The notes under the pieces were generated by a model, which was not told where the DNA came from, ran no database searches, and saw only the letters and a list, made by a program, of their open reading frames with translations. From the NCBI RefSeq assembly GCF_007859635.1, contig NZ_CP042306.1:2604001-2668000 (forward strand): 64,000 bases of DNA, read 5' to 3'. Source of the stretch: Sphingomonas panacisoli. GTDB taxonomy: Bacteria > Pseudomonadota > Alphaproteobacteria > Sphingomonadales > Sphingomonadaceae. This document shows, one piece after another, positions 56,498-64,000 of the stretch. Position 1 is the stretch's first letter. Every line of letters begins with the position of its first letter. The position numbers were made by a program, and so were the translations under genes.

Positions 56498-57598
56498 TCA
56501 GTACCGGCCCCACACGAACCGCGACGACAGTGCGAAATTCCACACCGCGCTGACCAGGATACCGGCCAGCGCCGACACGATCCACGTATCCGACCGAGCG
56601 TCGTAGAGAAACGCCGCCACGCCGACGTTCGCCACCGCGCCGACCGAACAGACCGCGCAGAATGACACCCAACCGTCGATCAGCGCGCGCGTCCCCTTCA
56701 ACCGCGCATCGCGATAGGTCAGCGCGTTGTTGACGAAGAAGTTGAACGTCATCGCGATCGCGGTCGCGGCGATGGTCGATTTGATGAAGCCGATCGCCAA
56801 CGTCTTGAACATCAGGCCGAGCACCAGGAAGTGCACCAGCGCTCCGACCGCACCGATCGCGGAGAACATCGCGAACCGCACCGGAATGAACCGGCCCATG
56901 ATGCGATCGTACAGTGCAATGAGGAACTCCATCGCGACGACGTGATCGAGCTTGGACTCGCCCTCGGTCCGCAACCGAAAGGTGTAGGGCAGTTCCTTGA
57001 ACTTCAGCGGGCGCGGCGCCGTCGTCATGATGTCGAGCAGGATCTTGAACCCGATCGCCGACAGATGCGGCGTGATTTCACGCACCATCGCCGTCCGCGC
57101 CATGAAGAACCCGCTCATCGGATCGCCGAGATCAGCCTTGAGCACGCGGCGCGACAGCCTGGTGGCGAACGCCGATTTGGCGACGCGGTCCTTGTCCCAC
57201 TCGCCGGTCCCGCCGCCTTCGACGAAACGAGAGCCGACGACGAGGTCGAGCGCCGGATCGGCCTGAAGTGCGCGGACCATGCCGGGCAGGATCGTCTCGT
57301 CGTGCTGCAAATCGCCGTCGATCACCGCGACCAAAGGCGCGGCGGTCGCGCACATCCCTTCGATCGTCGCCGAACTCAGCCCCCGCCGCCCGATCCGCTG
57401 GATCACCCGCACCCGCCGATCGCGCATGCCGAGGTCGCGCGCCGCGTCCGCAGTCCCATCGGGGCTGTCGTCGTCGACGAAGATCGCTTCCCACGAGAGC
57501 CCGGACAGCGCCGCGTCGAGCTTCTCGATCAGCAGCGGCACGTTCTTACGCTCGTTGAACGTCGGGATGACGACCGCGAGGTCGAGGGCTTCGGTCAT
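56498..57598 (-). CDS. GT2 polyprenyl-phosphate sugar synthase fused to GtrA-like membrane domain
   Basis: A 366-aa fusion. The N-terminal GT-A domain (about 1-230) has [28 protein letters not shown] and [12 protein letters not shown] (metal-binding Asp motif), as in dolichyl-phosphate mannose synthases. The C-terminal part (about 240-366) is a four-helix GtrA-like domain ([38 protein letters not shown]). GtrA domains are thought to help move lipid-linked sugars across the membrane. The start at 57598 overlaps the leuB stop (ATGA). It may serve the PMT-type enzyme on the opposite strand. Confidence 0.9.
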   Translation of the reverse strand: MTEALDLAVVIPTFNERKNVPLLIEKLDAALSGLSWEAIFVDDDSPDGTADAARDLGMRDRRVRVIQRIGRRGLSSATIEGMCATAAPLVAVIDGDLQHDETILPGMVRALQADPALDLVVGSRFVEGGGTGEWDKDRVAKSAFATRLSRRVLKADLGDPMSGFFMARTAMVREITPHLSAIGFKILLDIMTTAPRPLKFKELPYTFRLRTEGESKLDHVVAMEFLIALYDRIMGRFIPVRFAMFSAIGAVGALVHFLVLGLMFKTLAIGFIKSTIAATAIAMTFNFFVNNALTYRDARLKGTRALIDGWVSFCAVCSVGAVANVGVAAFLYDARSDTWIVSALAGILVSAVWNFALSSRFVWGRY

Positions 57599-58644
57599 AG
57601 GTGCGCGAGAATCGCGTCGCCCATCGCGTTTGTCGAGAGGCTTCCGCCCAGATCGGGCGTCCGCGCCCCGCCCGCGATCGCCTGCGCCACAGCGCCCTCG
57701 ATCCGCATCGCCGCTTCCATCATGTTCAGCGAGTGTCGCAGCATCATCGCCGCGGACAGGATCGCCGCGCACGGATTGGCCTTGCCCTGCCCCGCAATAT
57801 CGGGCGCCGAGCCGTGGATCGGCTCGTACAGGCCGAGCGTGTCGCGCCAGCTCGACAGGGTCGCTGACGGCAGCATGCCGATCGATCCGACGCACATGCT
57901 TGCCTCGTCGGACAGGATGTCGCCGAACATGTTGCCGGTCAGGATCACGTCGAACTGGCCGGGGTTGCGCACCATCTGCATCGCCGCATTGTCGACGTAC
58001 ATGTGCGTCAGTTCGACGTCGTCGTAATCCCCCGACACTTCGTTGACGACGTCGCGCCACAGCTGCGATGTTTCGAGCACGTTGGCCTTGTCGATCGAGC
58101 ACAATTTCCGCTTGCGGCGGCGCGCGATGCCGAACGCGACGTGCGCGATGCGCGCCACTTCGGTCTCGTCATATTTCATCAGGTCGAAGCCTTCGCGCAC
58201 GCCGCCCAGGCCGGTGCGATGCCCCTTCTCGCCGAAATAGATGTCGCCGTTGGATTCGCGGACGATGATCATGTCGATCGCGCGCGCGATGTCCGGCTTG
58301 AGCGGCGACGCGTCTTCCAGGCCAGGGGTCAGCGTCGCCGGGCGAAGATTGGCGTACAGTCCGAGTTCGCGGCGCAGACCCAGGATCGCAGCTTCAGGCC
58401 GCAAGCGGCGTTCGAGCGCATCGAATTGCGGATCGCCCACCGCACCGAACAGGATCGCGTCGGCGCGCTTAGCGAGTGCCAGCGTGTCGGGCGGCAACGG
58501 CTGGCCTTGCGCCAGATACGCCGCGCCGCCGACCGGCGCTTCCTCGAACGTCAGGTCGAGCGCCAGCGCGTCGAGCACGCGGCGTGCTTCGGCGACGACT
58601 TCGGGTCCGATCCCGTCCCCGGGCAGCAAGGCGATCAATGACAA
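57595..58644 (-). CDS. leuB: 3-isopropylmalate dehydrogenase
   Basis: A 349-aa enzyme of leucine synthesis, oxidising and decarboxylating 3-isopropylmalate with NAD. Motifs: [46 protein letters not shown] (catalytic Tyr), [13 protein letters not shown] (catalytic Lys), [16 protein letters not shown] (metal Asp) and [14 protein letters not shown] (NAD loop). The TTG at 58644 is chosen because AAGGGA lies upstream and it starts the conserved [12 protein letters not shown] extensions upstream are unselected. It sits in an operon with unrelated envelope genes rather than leuCD. Confidence 0.92.
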   Translation of the reverse strand: MSLIALLPGDGIGPEVVAEARRVLDALALDLTFEEAPVGGAAYLAQGQPLPPDTLALAKRADAILFGAVGDPQFDALERRLRPEAAILGLRRELGLYANLRPATLTPGLEDASPLKPDIARAIDMIIVRESNGDIYFGEKGHRTGLGGVREGFDLMKYDETEVARIAHVAFGIARRRKRKLCSIDKANVLETSQLWRDVVNEVSGDYDDVELTHMYVDNAAMQMVRNPGQFDVILTGNMFGDILSDEASMCVGSIGMLPSATLSSWRDTLGLYEPIHGSAPDIAGQGKANPCAAILSAAMMLRHSLNMMEAAMRIEGAVAQAIAGGARTPDLGGSLSTNAMGDAILAHL

Positions 58645-58687
58645 GCGGGTTTCCCTTCTCGCCTCGCCTTTGCCGAGCCTTGGCGCG

Positions 58688-59299
58688 TCACGCAACCGCA
58701 CGCTTGAGCCGGTCGATCAGTCGCGCGCGCGCCGTCAGCGCCTCCGCGCGGCGATCGGTCAGCAGATGCGCTTCGATCTCACCCCCGGTGAGCGCGAGGC
58801 CGACCAGGATGTCGGGCCAGCCGCTGTCGCCCGTTACCGCAGGAGCCTCGTCCAGCCCGTAACCGAGTTCGGCGAGGAGCAGATCCTCGTACCGCACCAA
58901 TGCCACCGCCCAGCCCCGCGCGGCCGGCGCCGCCTCGATCGCGCCGATCATCCCGTCGAGCGCGGCGTAGAGGCGCGGATAGGGCTGGTTCTCCGGCAGC
59001 GCGACCGCGGTCAGCGCCGTGACCCATTCGAGCGCCGCGGCTGCCAGCGGCTCGCCGTAAAGGGGTGCGCGGCTATGGACGAGTTCGACGGTCAGCCCGG
59101 CGAGCTGGTCCTCGGTCCGCGCGCGCCATTCGCCCATCACGAGGTTGGCGGGTTGCAGGATCGGCCGGATCGTCCGCGACCGGCCCCCACGGACATAGCC
59201 CGCGACCATCCCGGCTTCCTGGGTCAGCGACCGCACGATCGCACCATGCTCGCCATGCTGGCGAACGCCGAGGATCAGGGCTTGCGCGCGGAGGTGCAT
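58688..59299 (-). CDS. recO: DNA repair protein RecO
   Basis: A 203-aa member of the RecO family, which loads RecA at gaps with RecF/RecR. The N-terminal OB-fold begins [20 protein letters not shown] and continues [20 protein letters not shown]. The C-terminal helical part lacks the zinc-ribbon cysteines found in some relatives, and the protein is about 40 residues shorter than the E. coli version. It lies 43 bp upstream of leuB and 10 bp after the acyltransferase gene, all on one strand. Confidence 0.88.
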   Translation of the reverse strand: MHLRAQALILGVRQHGEHGAIVRSLTQEAGMVAGYVRGGRSRTIRPILQPANLVMGEWRARTEDQLAGLTVELVHSRAPLYGEPLAAAALEWVTALTAVALPENQPYPRLYAALDGMIGAIEAAPAARGWAVALVRYEDLLLAELGYGLDEAPAVTGDSGWPDILVGLALTGGEIEAHLLTDRRAEALTARARLIDRLKRAVA

Positions 59300-59308
59300 G
59301 GCGACGGT

Positions 59309-60238
59309 CTAGGCGCGGCGAACCTTCTTGGCCACGTCCTGCAAGCCGAGCCACGCGACTGCGCTCTTCGCGAGCGCCATGCTTCCGTCGAACCCGGCCA
59401 GCGCCGCAATCGTTGCGCGGTTGGCGAGCGTCGGGCGTAGCAACAGCACGTCACAACACTGCACGCCGCCCGTCGCGAACTGGCGTTTGTGCTGACCGTC
59501 ACCCTCGGTGAAATCGAACCGCGCGACGCCCGGATCGGCGGCCAAGTCGCGCAACGCCTCGACCTGGAGCACGGCGCCTACAGATAGATCGTTGAATTCG
59601 GGATCGTGGCCGACGAATTCGTAGATCGCGGTGCCGCTGTGGATCGGACAGTAGAGATACGCCGCCGGAGCATCCCCGACGAATAGCAGCCAGGCTCGCA
59701 CGTTGCCCTCAGCCGCCATCGCATACATGCGCTGCGTGAAATCGGGCGTATCTGGGAGCCCCGCGCCCATCAGCCGCTCCTGATAGGTGCCGAGCGCCAG
59801 TCGTCGGGCGATGCCGTGGAATTCGGCGAGTTGTTCGGGCGTGGCATAGCGCCGCACGTCGAGTTGTCCGCCCGAAGCCTGCGCGACCTTCTTGCCCTTG
59901 CGCTTGATCGCCGATCGCGTGTTGCCGGACAGTTGCTCGAGATACGCGTCGAATCCGGTCGTCAGGTCGGCATACCGGCGCGTGTAACGTTGCCGTTCGA
60001 ATGCAATCATCGCGCCGGCGGTTTTGCCGAGCGCATCGCTCAGCCGTTCTGGCAGCGAAGTAACGAGATACCCATCGGCGGCGGGGCTGAGCGCCGGGAA
60101 GGCCGGCAATCGTCCCTCGATCGCCGCGTCGAGATCGAGCGGTACGCGAACGAGATTGCGGCGGATCGACGCCAGCGTCCGCGCCCCGACCTGGAACTTC
60201 AGCGGCAAGGGACGGGCCCCAGGAACATTTGGCGTCAC
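59309..60238 (-). CDS. FemAB/CelD-like GNAT acyltransferase
   Basis: A 309-aa protein of the FemAB/CelD (BcsL-type) GNAT fold. Conserved stretches: YLEQLSGNTRSAIKRKGKKV, EFHGIARRLALGTYQER, IHSGTAIYEFVGHDPEF and RFDFTEGDGQHKRQFA. Such proteins transfer acyl groups to polysaccharide or cell-envelope sugars. The GTG start overlaps the deacetylase stop (GTGA); the longer frame upstream lies within that gene. With the deacetylase it suggests processing of an exported polysaccharide. Confidence 0.82.
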   Translation of the reverse strand: MTPNVPGARPLPLKFQVGARTLASIRRNLVRVPLDLDAAIEGRLPAFPALSPAADGYLVTSLPERLSDALGKTAGAMIAFERQRYTRRYADLTTGFDAYLEQLSGNTRSAIKRKGKKVAQASGGQLDVRRYATPEQLAEFHGIARRLALGTYQERLMGAGLPDTPDFTQRMYAMAAEGNVRAWLLFVGDAPAAYLYCPIHSGTAIYEFVGHDPEFNDLSVGAVLQVEALRDLAADPGVARFDFTEGDGQHKRQFATGGVQCCDVLLLRPTLANRATIAALAGFDGSMALAKSAVAWLGLQDVAKKVRRA

Positions 60239-61185
60239 GCCGCGCGTTCCTCGACCAGGTTCGACCACAACTGCTCGGCCTGCCGCCAGCGCGTGCGGAG
60301 GCGATTGGGACCGAGCGGGGCCGCCTCGCTTTCGCAGGAGAAGGAAGGAAGGTCGCGAAACTGCGTAGTCGGCAACGTCTCGCGCGCGTCCGCCAGCATA
60401 CCGCACAGCGCCTCGAACCGCCCGACATGCACGCCATTGGCCCGCGTCCCTGCGCGATTGGCGAGTTCGAAGCTGTGTCCGACGATCGTCACCGCTTCGT
60501 GACCCGCGCTCACCGCGTGATCGAGCGCGGCGCGCATTTCCCCCTGCGACAGCGCACAAATCTGGAACTGCCGCAACGACCCCGGCACGTCCTCGATCAG
60601 CGTTACCGGCACTTCGACGACGCCTTTGTGCTCCACCGGCGCGATCTGACGCGGCGGCAGGCCGATCGCGCTCGGCCACGGCGCGTCGGCGCCGTTGTGG
60701 CTGCTGTCATAGGCGAAACCGAGCTCGGCCAGCGCGATCAGTGTGTCGTCGTTCGCGGCATAGCTGCCCGCGCGGAACGCAATCGGATCCGGCGCCCCGC
60801 ATGCTTTCAGCAGATCGCGCGCGCCCGCGATCAACGCCCGCTGTTCGTCCAGGCTGTAGTCGATCAGCTCGAACCGCGCGTGCCGCGCGACGTCGTCCGT
60901 GCGCGCGCCGGCCCAATTGGGATGGAGATGCAGCTGCACCTCCTGCCCCGCCGCGACGATCGCTTCGACCACCGGCCGGATCGCGTCGAGCCCGAACACC
61001 ATCGTCGGCATCGGATCGACGAAGAACGTCGCCTTGAGCCCGTGCCGCGCGAGCGTCGCGAGTTGGTACGCGATGCCGACCCCGGCAGGCTCCAGCGACC
61101 GCTCAACCTGATCGGTCAACGGCAGGCCGGCCGAATGGTGGCGCCACATCAACTCGGTATCGATCGTCAGGAACACGGCGGTCAT
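60235..61185 (-). CDS. Polysaccharide deacetylase-like protein
   Basis: A 316-aa NodB-like hydrolase. Metal and catalytic elements: TIDTELMW (the catalytic-base Asp), VQLHLHPNW (His-x-His) and FRAGSYAANDD (the third motif). No signal peptide is present, so it acts on cytosolic substrates or precursors, possibly lipid-linked sugars. The start at 61185 (MTAVFLTIDTEL) is the only one that opens the fold cleanly. It heads the operon that continues into the acyltransferase, recO, leuB and the GT2-GtrA gene. Confidence 0.85.
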   Translation of the reverse strand: MTAVFLTIDTELMWRHHSAGLPLTDQVERSLEPAGVGIAYQLATLARHGLKATFFVDPMPTMVFGLDAIRPVVEAIVAAGQEVQLHLHPNWAGARTDDVARHARFELIDYSLDEQRALIAGARDLLKACGAPDPIAFRAGSYAANDDTLIALAELGFAYDSSHNGADAPWPSAIGLPPRQIAPVEHKGVVEVPVTLIEDVPGSLRQFQICALSQGEMRAALDHAVSAGHEAVTIVGHSFELANRAGTRANGVHVGRFEALCGMLADARETLPTTQFRDLPSFSCESEAAPLGPNRLRTRWRQAEQLWSNLVEERAA

Positions 61186-61287
61186 GGGCCGACGCCTAGC
61201 CGGTCGGGGTGAAGATTTTGCCAATCGCGCCCTTGTTTGCCGCGGCGCGACCGACCACCTCGGCACGCGTCAAGCGAGGAGAGAGCG

Positions 61288-62169
61288 ATGCGTGTTTTTG
61301 TGACGGGTGCCAGCGGGTTCGTCGGCCAGGCGGTGGTGCGCGAATTGCTCGACAACGGGCATCAGGTGCTCGGTCTCGCACGGAGCGATGCGTCGGCGAC
61401 GGCGCTGACCGAGGCGGGCGCGGACGTCCATCGCGGCGACCTGACCGATATCGACAGTCTGCTTGCCGGCACGGCGGCGGCGGACGGCGTCATCCACCTC
61501 GCTTTCATTCACGACTTCTCGAAGTTTCAGTCGAACATCGAGACCGACAACGCCGCGGTGAAGGCGATGATCGCCTCGCTCGCCGGATCTGACAAACCGT
61601 TCATCGGCACCTCGGGCACGTTGATGCTCGCGCCCGGCCGGCTCGCGACCGAGCGCGACGCCGCCGGATCGCACGGCGGCGGGGTGACGCGCGGCGATAC
61701 CGAGAAGGTTGTGACCGGCGCAGAGGGCGTACGCGGTGGCGTGGTGCGACTGTCGCCCAGCGTCCACGATGCGGGCGATCATGGCTTCATCCCGATGCTG
61801 ATCGGCATGGCGCGCGAGAAGGGCTATGCCGCCTATGTCGGCGACGGCGCCAATCGCTGGTCGGCGGTGCACCGCGCGGACGCGGGACGGCTCTATCGGC
61901 TCGCCATCGAGCAGGCGCAGGCCGGCGCGACGTGGCACGGCGTCGGCGAGGAAGGCGTCGCAATGCGCGACATCGCGGCGGTGATCGGCGAGGGGCTCGG
62001 CGTGCCAGTGCGCAGCATCGCGCAGGAGGAAGCGCCCGGCTATTTCGGCTGGATGGCCGGGTTCGCCGGGTCGGACAATCCGACGTCCAACGCGATCACC
62101 CGCGAAACGTTAGGCTGGGAACCGCGTGGGATCGGGCTGCTCGACGACATACGGGCGAACTACTTTTAA
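61288..62169 (+). CDS. Extended SDR / NAD-dependent epimerase-like protein
   Basis: A 293-aa NAD(P)-binding protein. The Rossmann motif MRVFVTGASGFVGQAVVREL is at the N-terminus, followed by an HRGDLTDIDSLL patch (second nucleotide-contact region). The Ser/Tyr active-site area is unusual: GTSGTLMLAPG supplies the Ser but the usual YxxxK is not obvious near HGGGVTRGDTEK, so it may be an atypical reductase. AGGAGAGAG lies before the ATG. It stands alone and is convergent with uvrC. Confidence 0.85.
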   Translation: MRVFVTGASGFVGQAVVRELLDNGHQVLGLARSDASATALTEAGADVHRGDLTDIDSLLAGTAAADGVIHLAFIHDFSKFQSNIETDNAAVKAMIASLAGSDKPFIGTSGTLMLAPGRLATERDAAGSHGGGVTRGDTEKVVTGAEGVRGGVVRLSPSVHDAGDHGFIPMLIGMAREKGYAAYVGDGANRWSAVHRADAGRLYRLAIEQAQAGATWHGVGEEGVAMRDIAAVIGEGLGVPVRSIAQEEAPGYFGWMAGFAGSDNPTSNAITRETLGWEPRGIGLLDDIRANYF

Positions 62170-62176
62170 TAAGATC

Positions 62177-62252
62177 CGTCGCCCCGGCGCAGGCCGGGGC
62201 CTCTGACGACGGCGCGATACGGCCAGCGGCCCCGGCCTGCGCCGGGGCGACG
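62177..62252. repeat. Perfect 25-bp inverted repeat of REP-like units
   Basis: The 25-bp arm at 62177-62201 (starting CGTCGCCCCGGCGC) is repeated as a perfect inverted copy at 62228-62252, separated by 26 bases. Each arm also contains its own hairpin (CCCCGGC / GCCGGGG). It resembles the repeat at 3185-3277 and lies between the convergent SDR and uvrC genes, where it may end transcription. Confidence 0.85.
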
Positions 62253-62257
62253 ATTAC

Positions 62258-64000
62258 CTATCGCGAGTGGTAGAAGTCGTAGACCTGCTGCGCGACCGCC
62301 GCACTGACGCCGGGCGCCTTCTGCAGATCCTCCAGGCTGGCCCCGCGCACCGACCGCGCGGTGCCGAAATGCATCAATAGCGCCTTTTTTCGCGCCGGGC
62401 CGATTCCCGGCACCTCGTCGAGCGGGCTCGCGCCGATCGCCTTGGCGCGCTTGTCGCGATGCGCGCCGATCGCGAAGCGGTGGACCTCGTCGCGTAGTCG
62501 CTGGAGGTAGAACAGGACGGGAGAATTCTGCGGCAGCATGCGCTCCTGCCCATTGAGCAGGTGAAAGACCTCGCGCCCCTCGCGGCCGTGGAACGCTCCC
62601 TTGGCGACGCCGACCAGGCAGATGTCCTCGACACCTAGTTCCTCCAACACCGTCCGGGCGGCGTTGAGTTGCGGCTTGCCGCCGTCGATCAAGACAAGGT
62701 CGGGCCAGGTGCCGGCGTCACGATCCGGTGCCTCCTCCAGCTGGCGCGCGAAGCGGCGGCGGAATACCTCGCGCATCATGCCGACGTCGCTGTCGGTCGC
62801 CGCCTCGTTCCCCTTGATGTTCCACTTGCGATACTGGCCCTTACGGAAACCCTCCGGCCCCGCGACGACCATCGCGCCGAGCGCGTTGGTCCCCTGGATG
62901 TGGCTGTTGTCATAAACCTCGATGCGGTCCGGCGGCTCGGAAAGGTCGAACAGATCGGCAACTTCGCGCAGCAGTTTCGCCTGAGTCGTCGATTCCGCCA
63001 GCCGCCGGTCGAGCGCCTCGACCGCGTTGCGCTTGGCCTGTTCCATCAGCCGCCGCCGGTCGCCGCGTTGCGGCACCGACAGCGCGACCTTGTAGCCGTT
63101 GCGCTCGGCCAGCGCCTCGCTCAGCAACGCCCCCTCCTCCAACTCGCGGTCGAGCAGGATCGTCCGCGCCGGCGGCACCTCCTCGTAGAATTGCGTCAGG
63201 AACTGCGTGAGCACCTCGTCTTCGGGAACGTCCGTCGTGTGCGCGGGAAAGAAGCTGCGATGGCCCCAATTCTGCCCGCCGCGGATGAAGAAGGCCTGGA
63301 TCCCCATCGTGCCGTCCTTGCACGCCAGCGCGAACACGTCGGCATCGCCCACACCCTCGGCGTTGATCGCCTGCGTCCCCTGGATGAAGGTCAGCGCCTT
63401 CAGCCGGTCGCGCAGCACCGCGGCCAGCTCGAAATCCATATTGTCCGCCGCGGCCGACATTTGCGCACCGAGCTTGGTCTGCACCTTGGTCGACTTGCCG
63501 CCCAGGAAGTCCTTCGCATCGCCGACCAGCTCGGCATAATCCTCACGGCTGATGCGATCGACGCACGGCGCCGAGCACCGCTTGATCTGGTAGAGCAGGC
63601 ACGGTCGATCGCGCGTCTTGAAGAAGCCGTCGGTGCAGCTTCGCAGCAGGAACAGTTTCTGCAGCGCGTTGAGCGTGTTGTTGACGCTGCCCGCGCTCGC
63701 GAACGGCCCGTAATAATTGCCCTTCGCCCGCCGCGCCCCGCGATGCTTTTGGACCCGCGGGAAGTCGTGGTCGGCGCGCAGCAGGATGAATGGGAAGCTT
63801 TTGTCGTCGCGCAGCAGCACGTTGTAGGCAGGGCGGAACCGCTTGATCAGCTGCGCCTCCAGCAGCAGTGCCTCAGCCTCGTTGTTGGTCGTGACGATCG
63901 TCATCGACCGCGTCTGCGCGACCATCCGCTGGAGGCGTTTGGGGAGGCGGTCGACCTGGGTGTAGTTGGTCACGCGATTCTTGAGCGCCCGTGCCTTCCC
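62258..64000 (-). CDS. uvrC: Excinuclease ABC subunit C (5' end outside window)
   Basis: About 581 residues of UvrC are visible; the frame continues past 64000 (GKARALKNRVTNYTQV), so the N-terminal GIY-YIG region is cut. Seen are the Cys region of the family (RPCLLYQIKRCSAPC), the UVR motif (AAADNMDFELAAVLRDRLKA), the endonuclease core (IEVYDNSHIQGTNALGAMVV, DLVLIDGGKPQLNAA) and helix-hairpin-helix motifs at the end (VPGIGPARKKALL, APGVSAAVAQQVY). It makes both incisions in nucleotide excision repair with UvrB. Confidence 0.95.
   Translation of the reverse strand, partial: GKARALKNRVTNYTQVDRLPKRLQRMVAQTRSMTIVTTNNEAEALLLEAQLIKRFRPAYNVLLRDDKSFPFILLRADHDFPRVQKHRGARRAKGNYYGPFASAGSVNNTLNALQKLFLLRSCTDGFFKTRDRPCLLYQIKRCSAPCVDRISREDYAELVGDAKDFLGGKSTKVQTKLGAQMSAAADNMDFELAAVLRDRLKALTFIQGTQAINAEGVGDADVFALACKDGTMGIQAFFIRGGQNWGHRSFFPAHTTDVPEDEVLTQFLTQFYEEVPPARTILLDRELEEGALLSEALAERNGYKVALSVPQRGDRRRLMEQAKRNAVEALDRRLAESTTQAKLLREVADLFDLSEPPDRIEVYDNSHIQGTNALGAMVVAGPEGFRKGQYRKWNIKGNEAATDSDVGMMREVFRRRFARQLEEAPDRDAGTWPDLVLIDGGKPQLNAARTVLEELGVEDICLVGVAKGAFHGREGREVFHLLNGQERMLPQNSPVLFYLQRLRDEVHRFAIGAHRDKRAKAIGASPLDEVPGIGPARKKALLMHFGTARSVRGASLEDLQKAPGVSAAVAQQVYDFYHSR

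Overview
The window is high-GC DNA with dense, overlapping operons, and it looks like the chromosome of a sphingomonad (Alphaproteobacteria, probably Sphingomonas or a close relative). Supporting this are the 180-kDa-class NAD-glutamate dehydrogenase preceded by a PAS_5-type protein, several large TonB-dependent receptors, cobS/cobT-type genes, an RHH_4 ribbon-helix-helix protein, a small GcrA-like protein, and CGTC/CCCCGG hairpin repeats in gaps. No rRNA, tRNA, CRISPR array, phage or insertion sequence was seen.

Layout. 1-6819: one-strand cluster of an SPFH/SHOCT protein, two zinc-ribbon DUF4178 proteins, a 49-aa membrane peptide, a DUF350 protein, a membrane-anchored spermidine-synthase-like enzyme, a Tat-exported amine oxidase and S-adenosylmethionine decarboxylase. 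This is the best candidate in the window for a poorly described system (a polyamine-linked envelope system). 6828-16913: an NtrY/NtrC-like two-component pair divergent from a HlyD / ABC ATPase / two-FtsX-permease export operon, with sigma-54-like promoters and TGTCCG-CGGACA palindromes in the divergent gap. 16917-23061: penicillin/AHL-acylase-like enzyme, amidohydrolase, HGSNAT-like membrane acyltransferase, transglutaminase-like protein, GcrA-like peptide and an iron-permease-family protein. 23172-32094: two large TonB receptors flanking two regulators, with a repeated TACG-N3-CGTA motif; the second receptor is frameshifted. 32314-38403: PAS protein and NAD-glutamate dehydrogenase.

38553-43619: an iron-uptake operon (TonB siderophore receptor, Sel1 protein, PiuC-type hydroxylase, PepSY membrane protein) behind two Fur-box-like sites. 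43690-49097: cobT with a DUF6445 oxygenase and an RHH protein downstream, and cobS, separated by a YafY-type regulator and a Tat-exported protein. 49170-55078: an HxlR-type regulator divergent from a string of small cytosolic proteins (VOC, GST, DUF1428, SRPBCC, RibD-like), many start/stop-overlapped. 55126-61185: a lipid-linked glycosyltransferase (frameshifted) convergent with an operon of polysaccharide deacetylase, FemAB/CelD-like acyltransferase, recO, leuB and a GT2-GtrA fusion. The window ends with an SDR protein and a 5'-truncated uvrC.

Caution: three genes carry single-unit indels at simple tracts (TTT at 30195, a GC dinucleotide tract at 51469, and seven Gs at 55769). The pattern fits residual assembly indels at least as well as true pseudogenes or phase variation. 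All functions are assigned by reading protein motifs; no database search was run.
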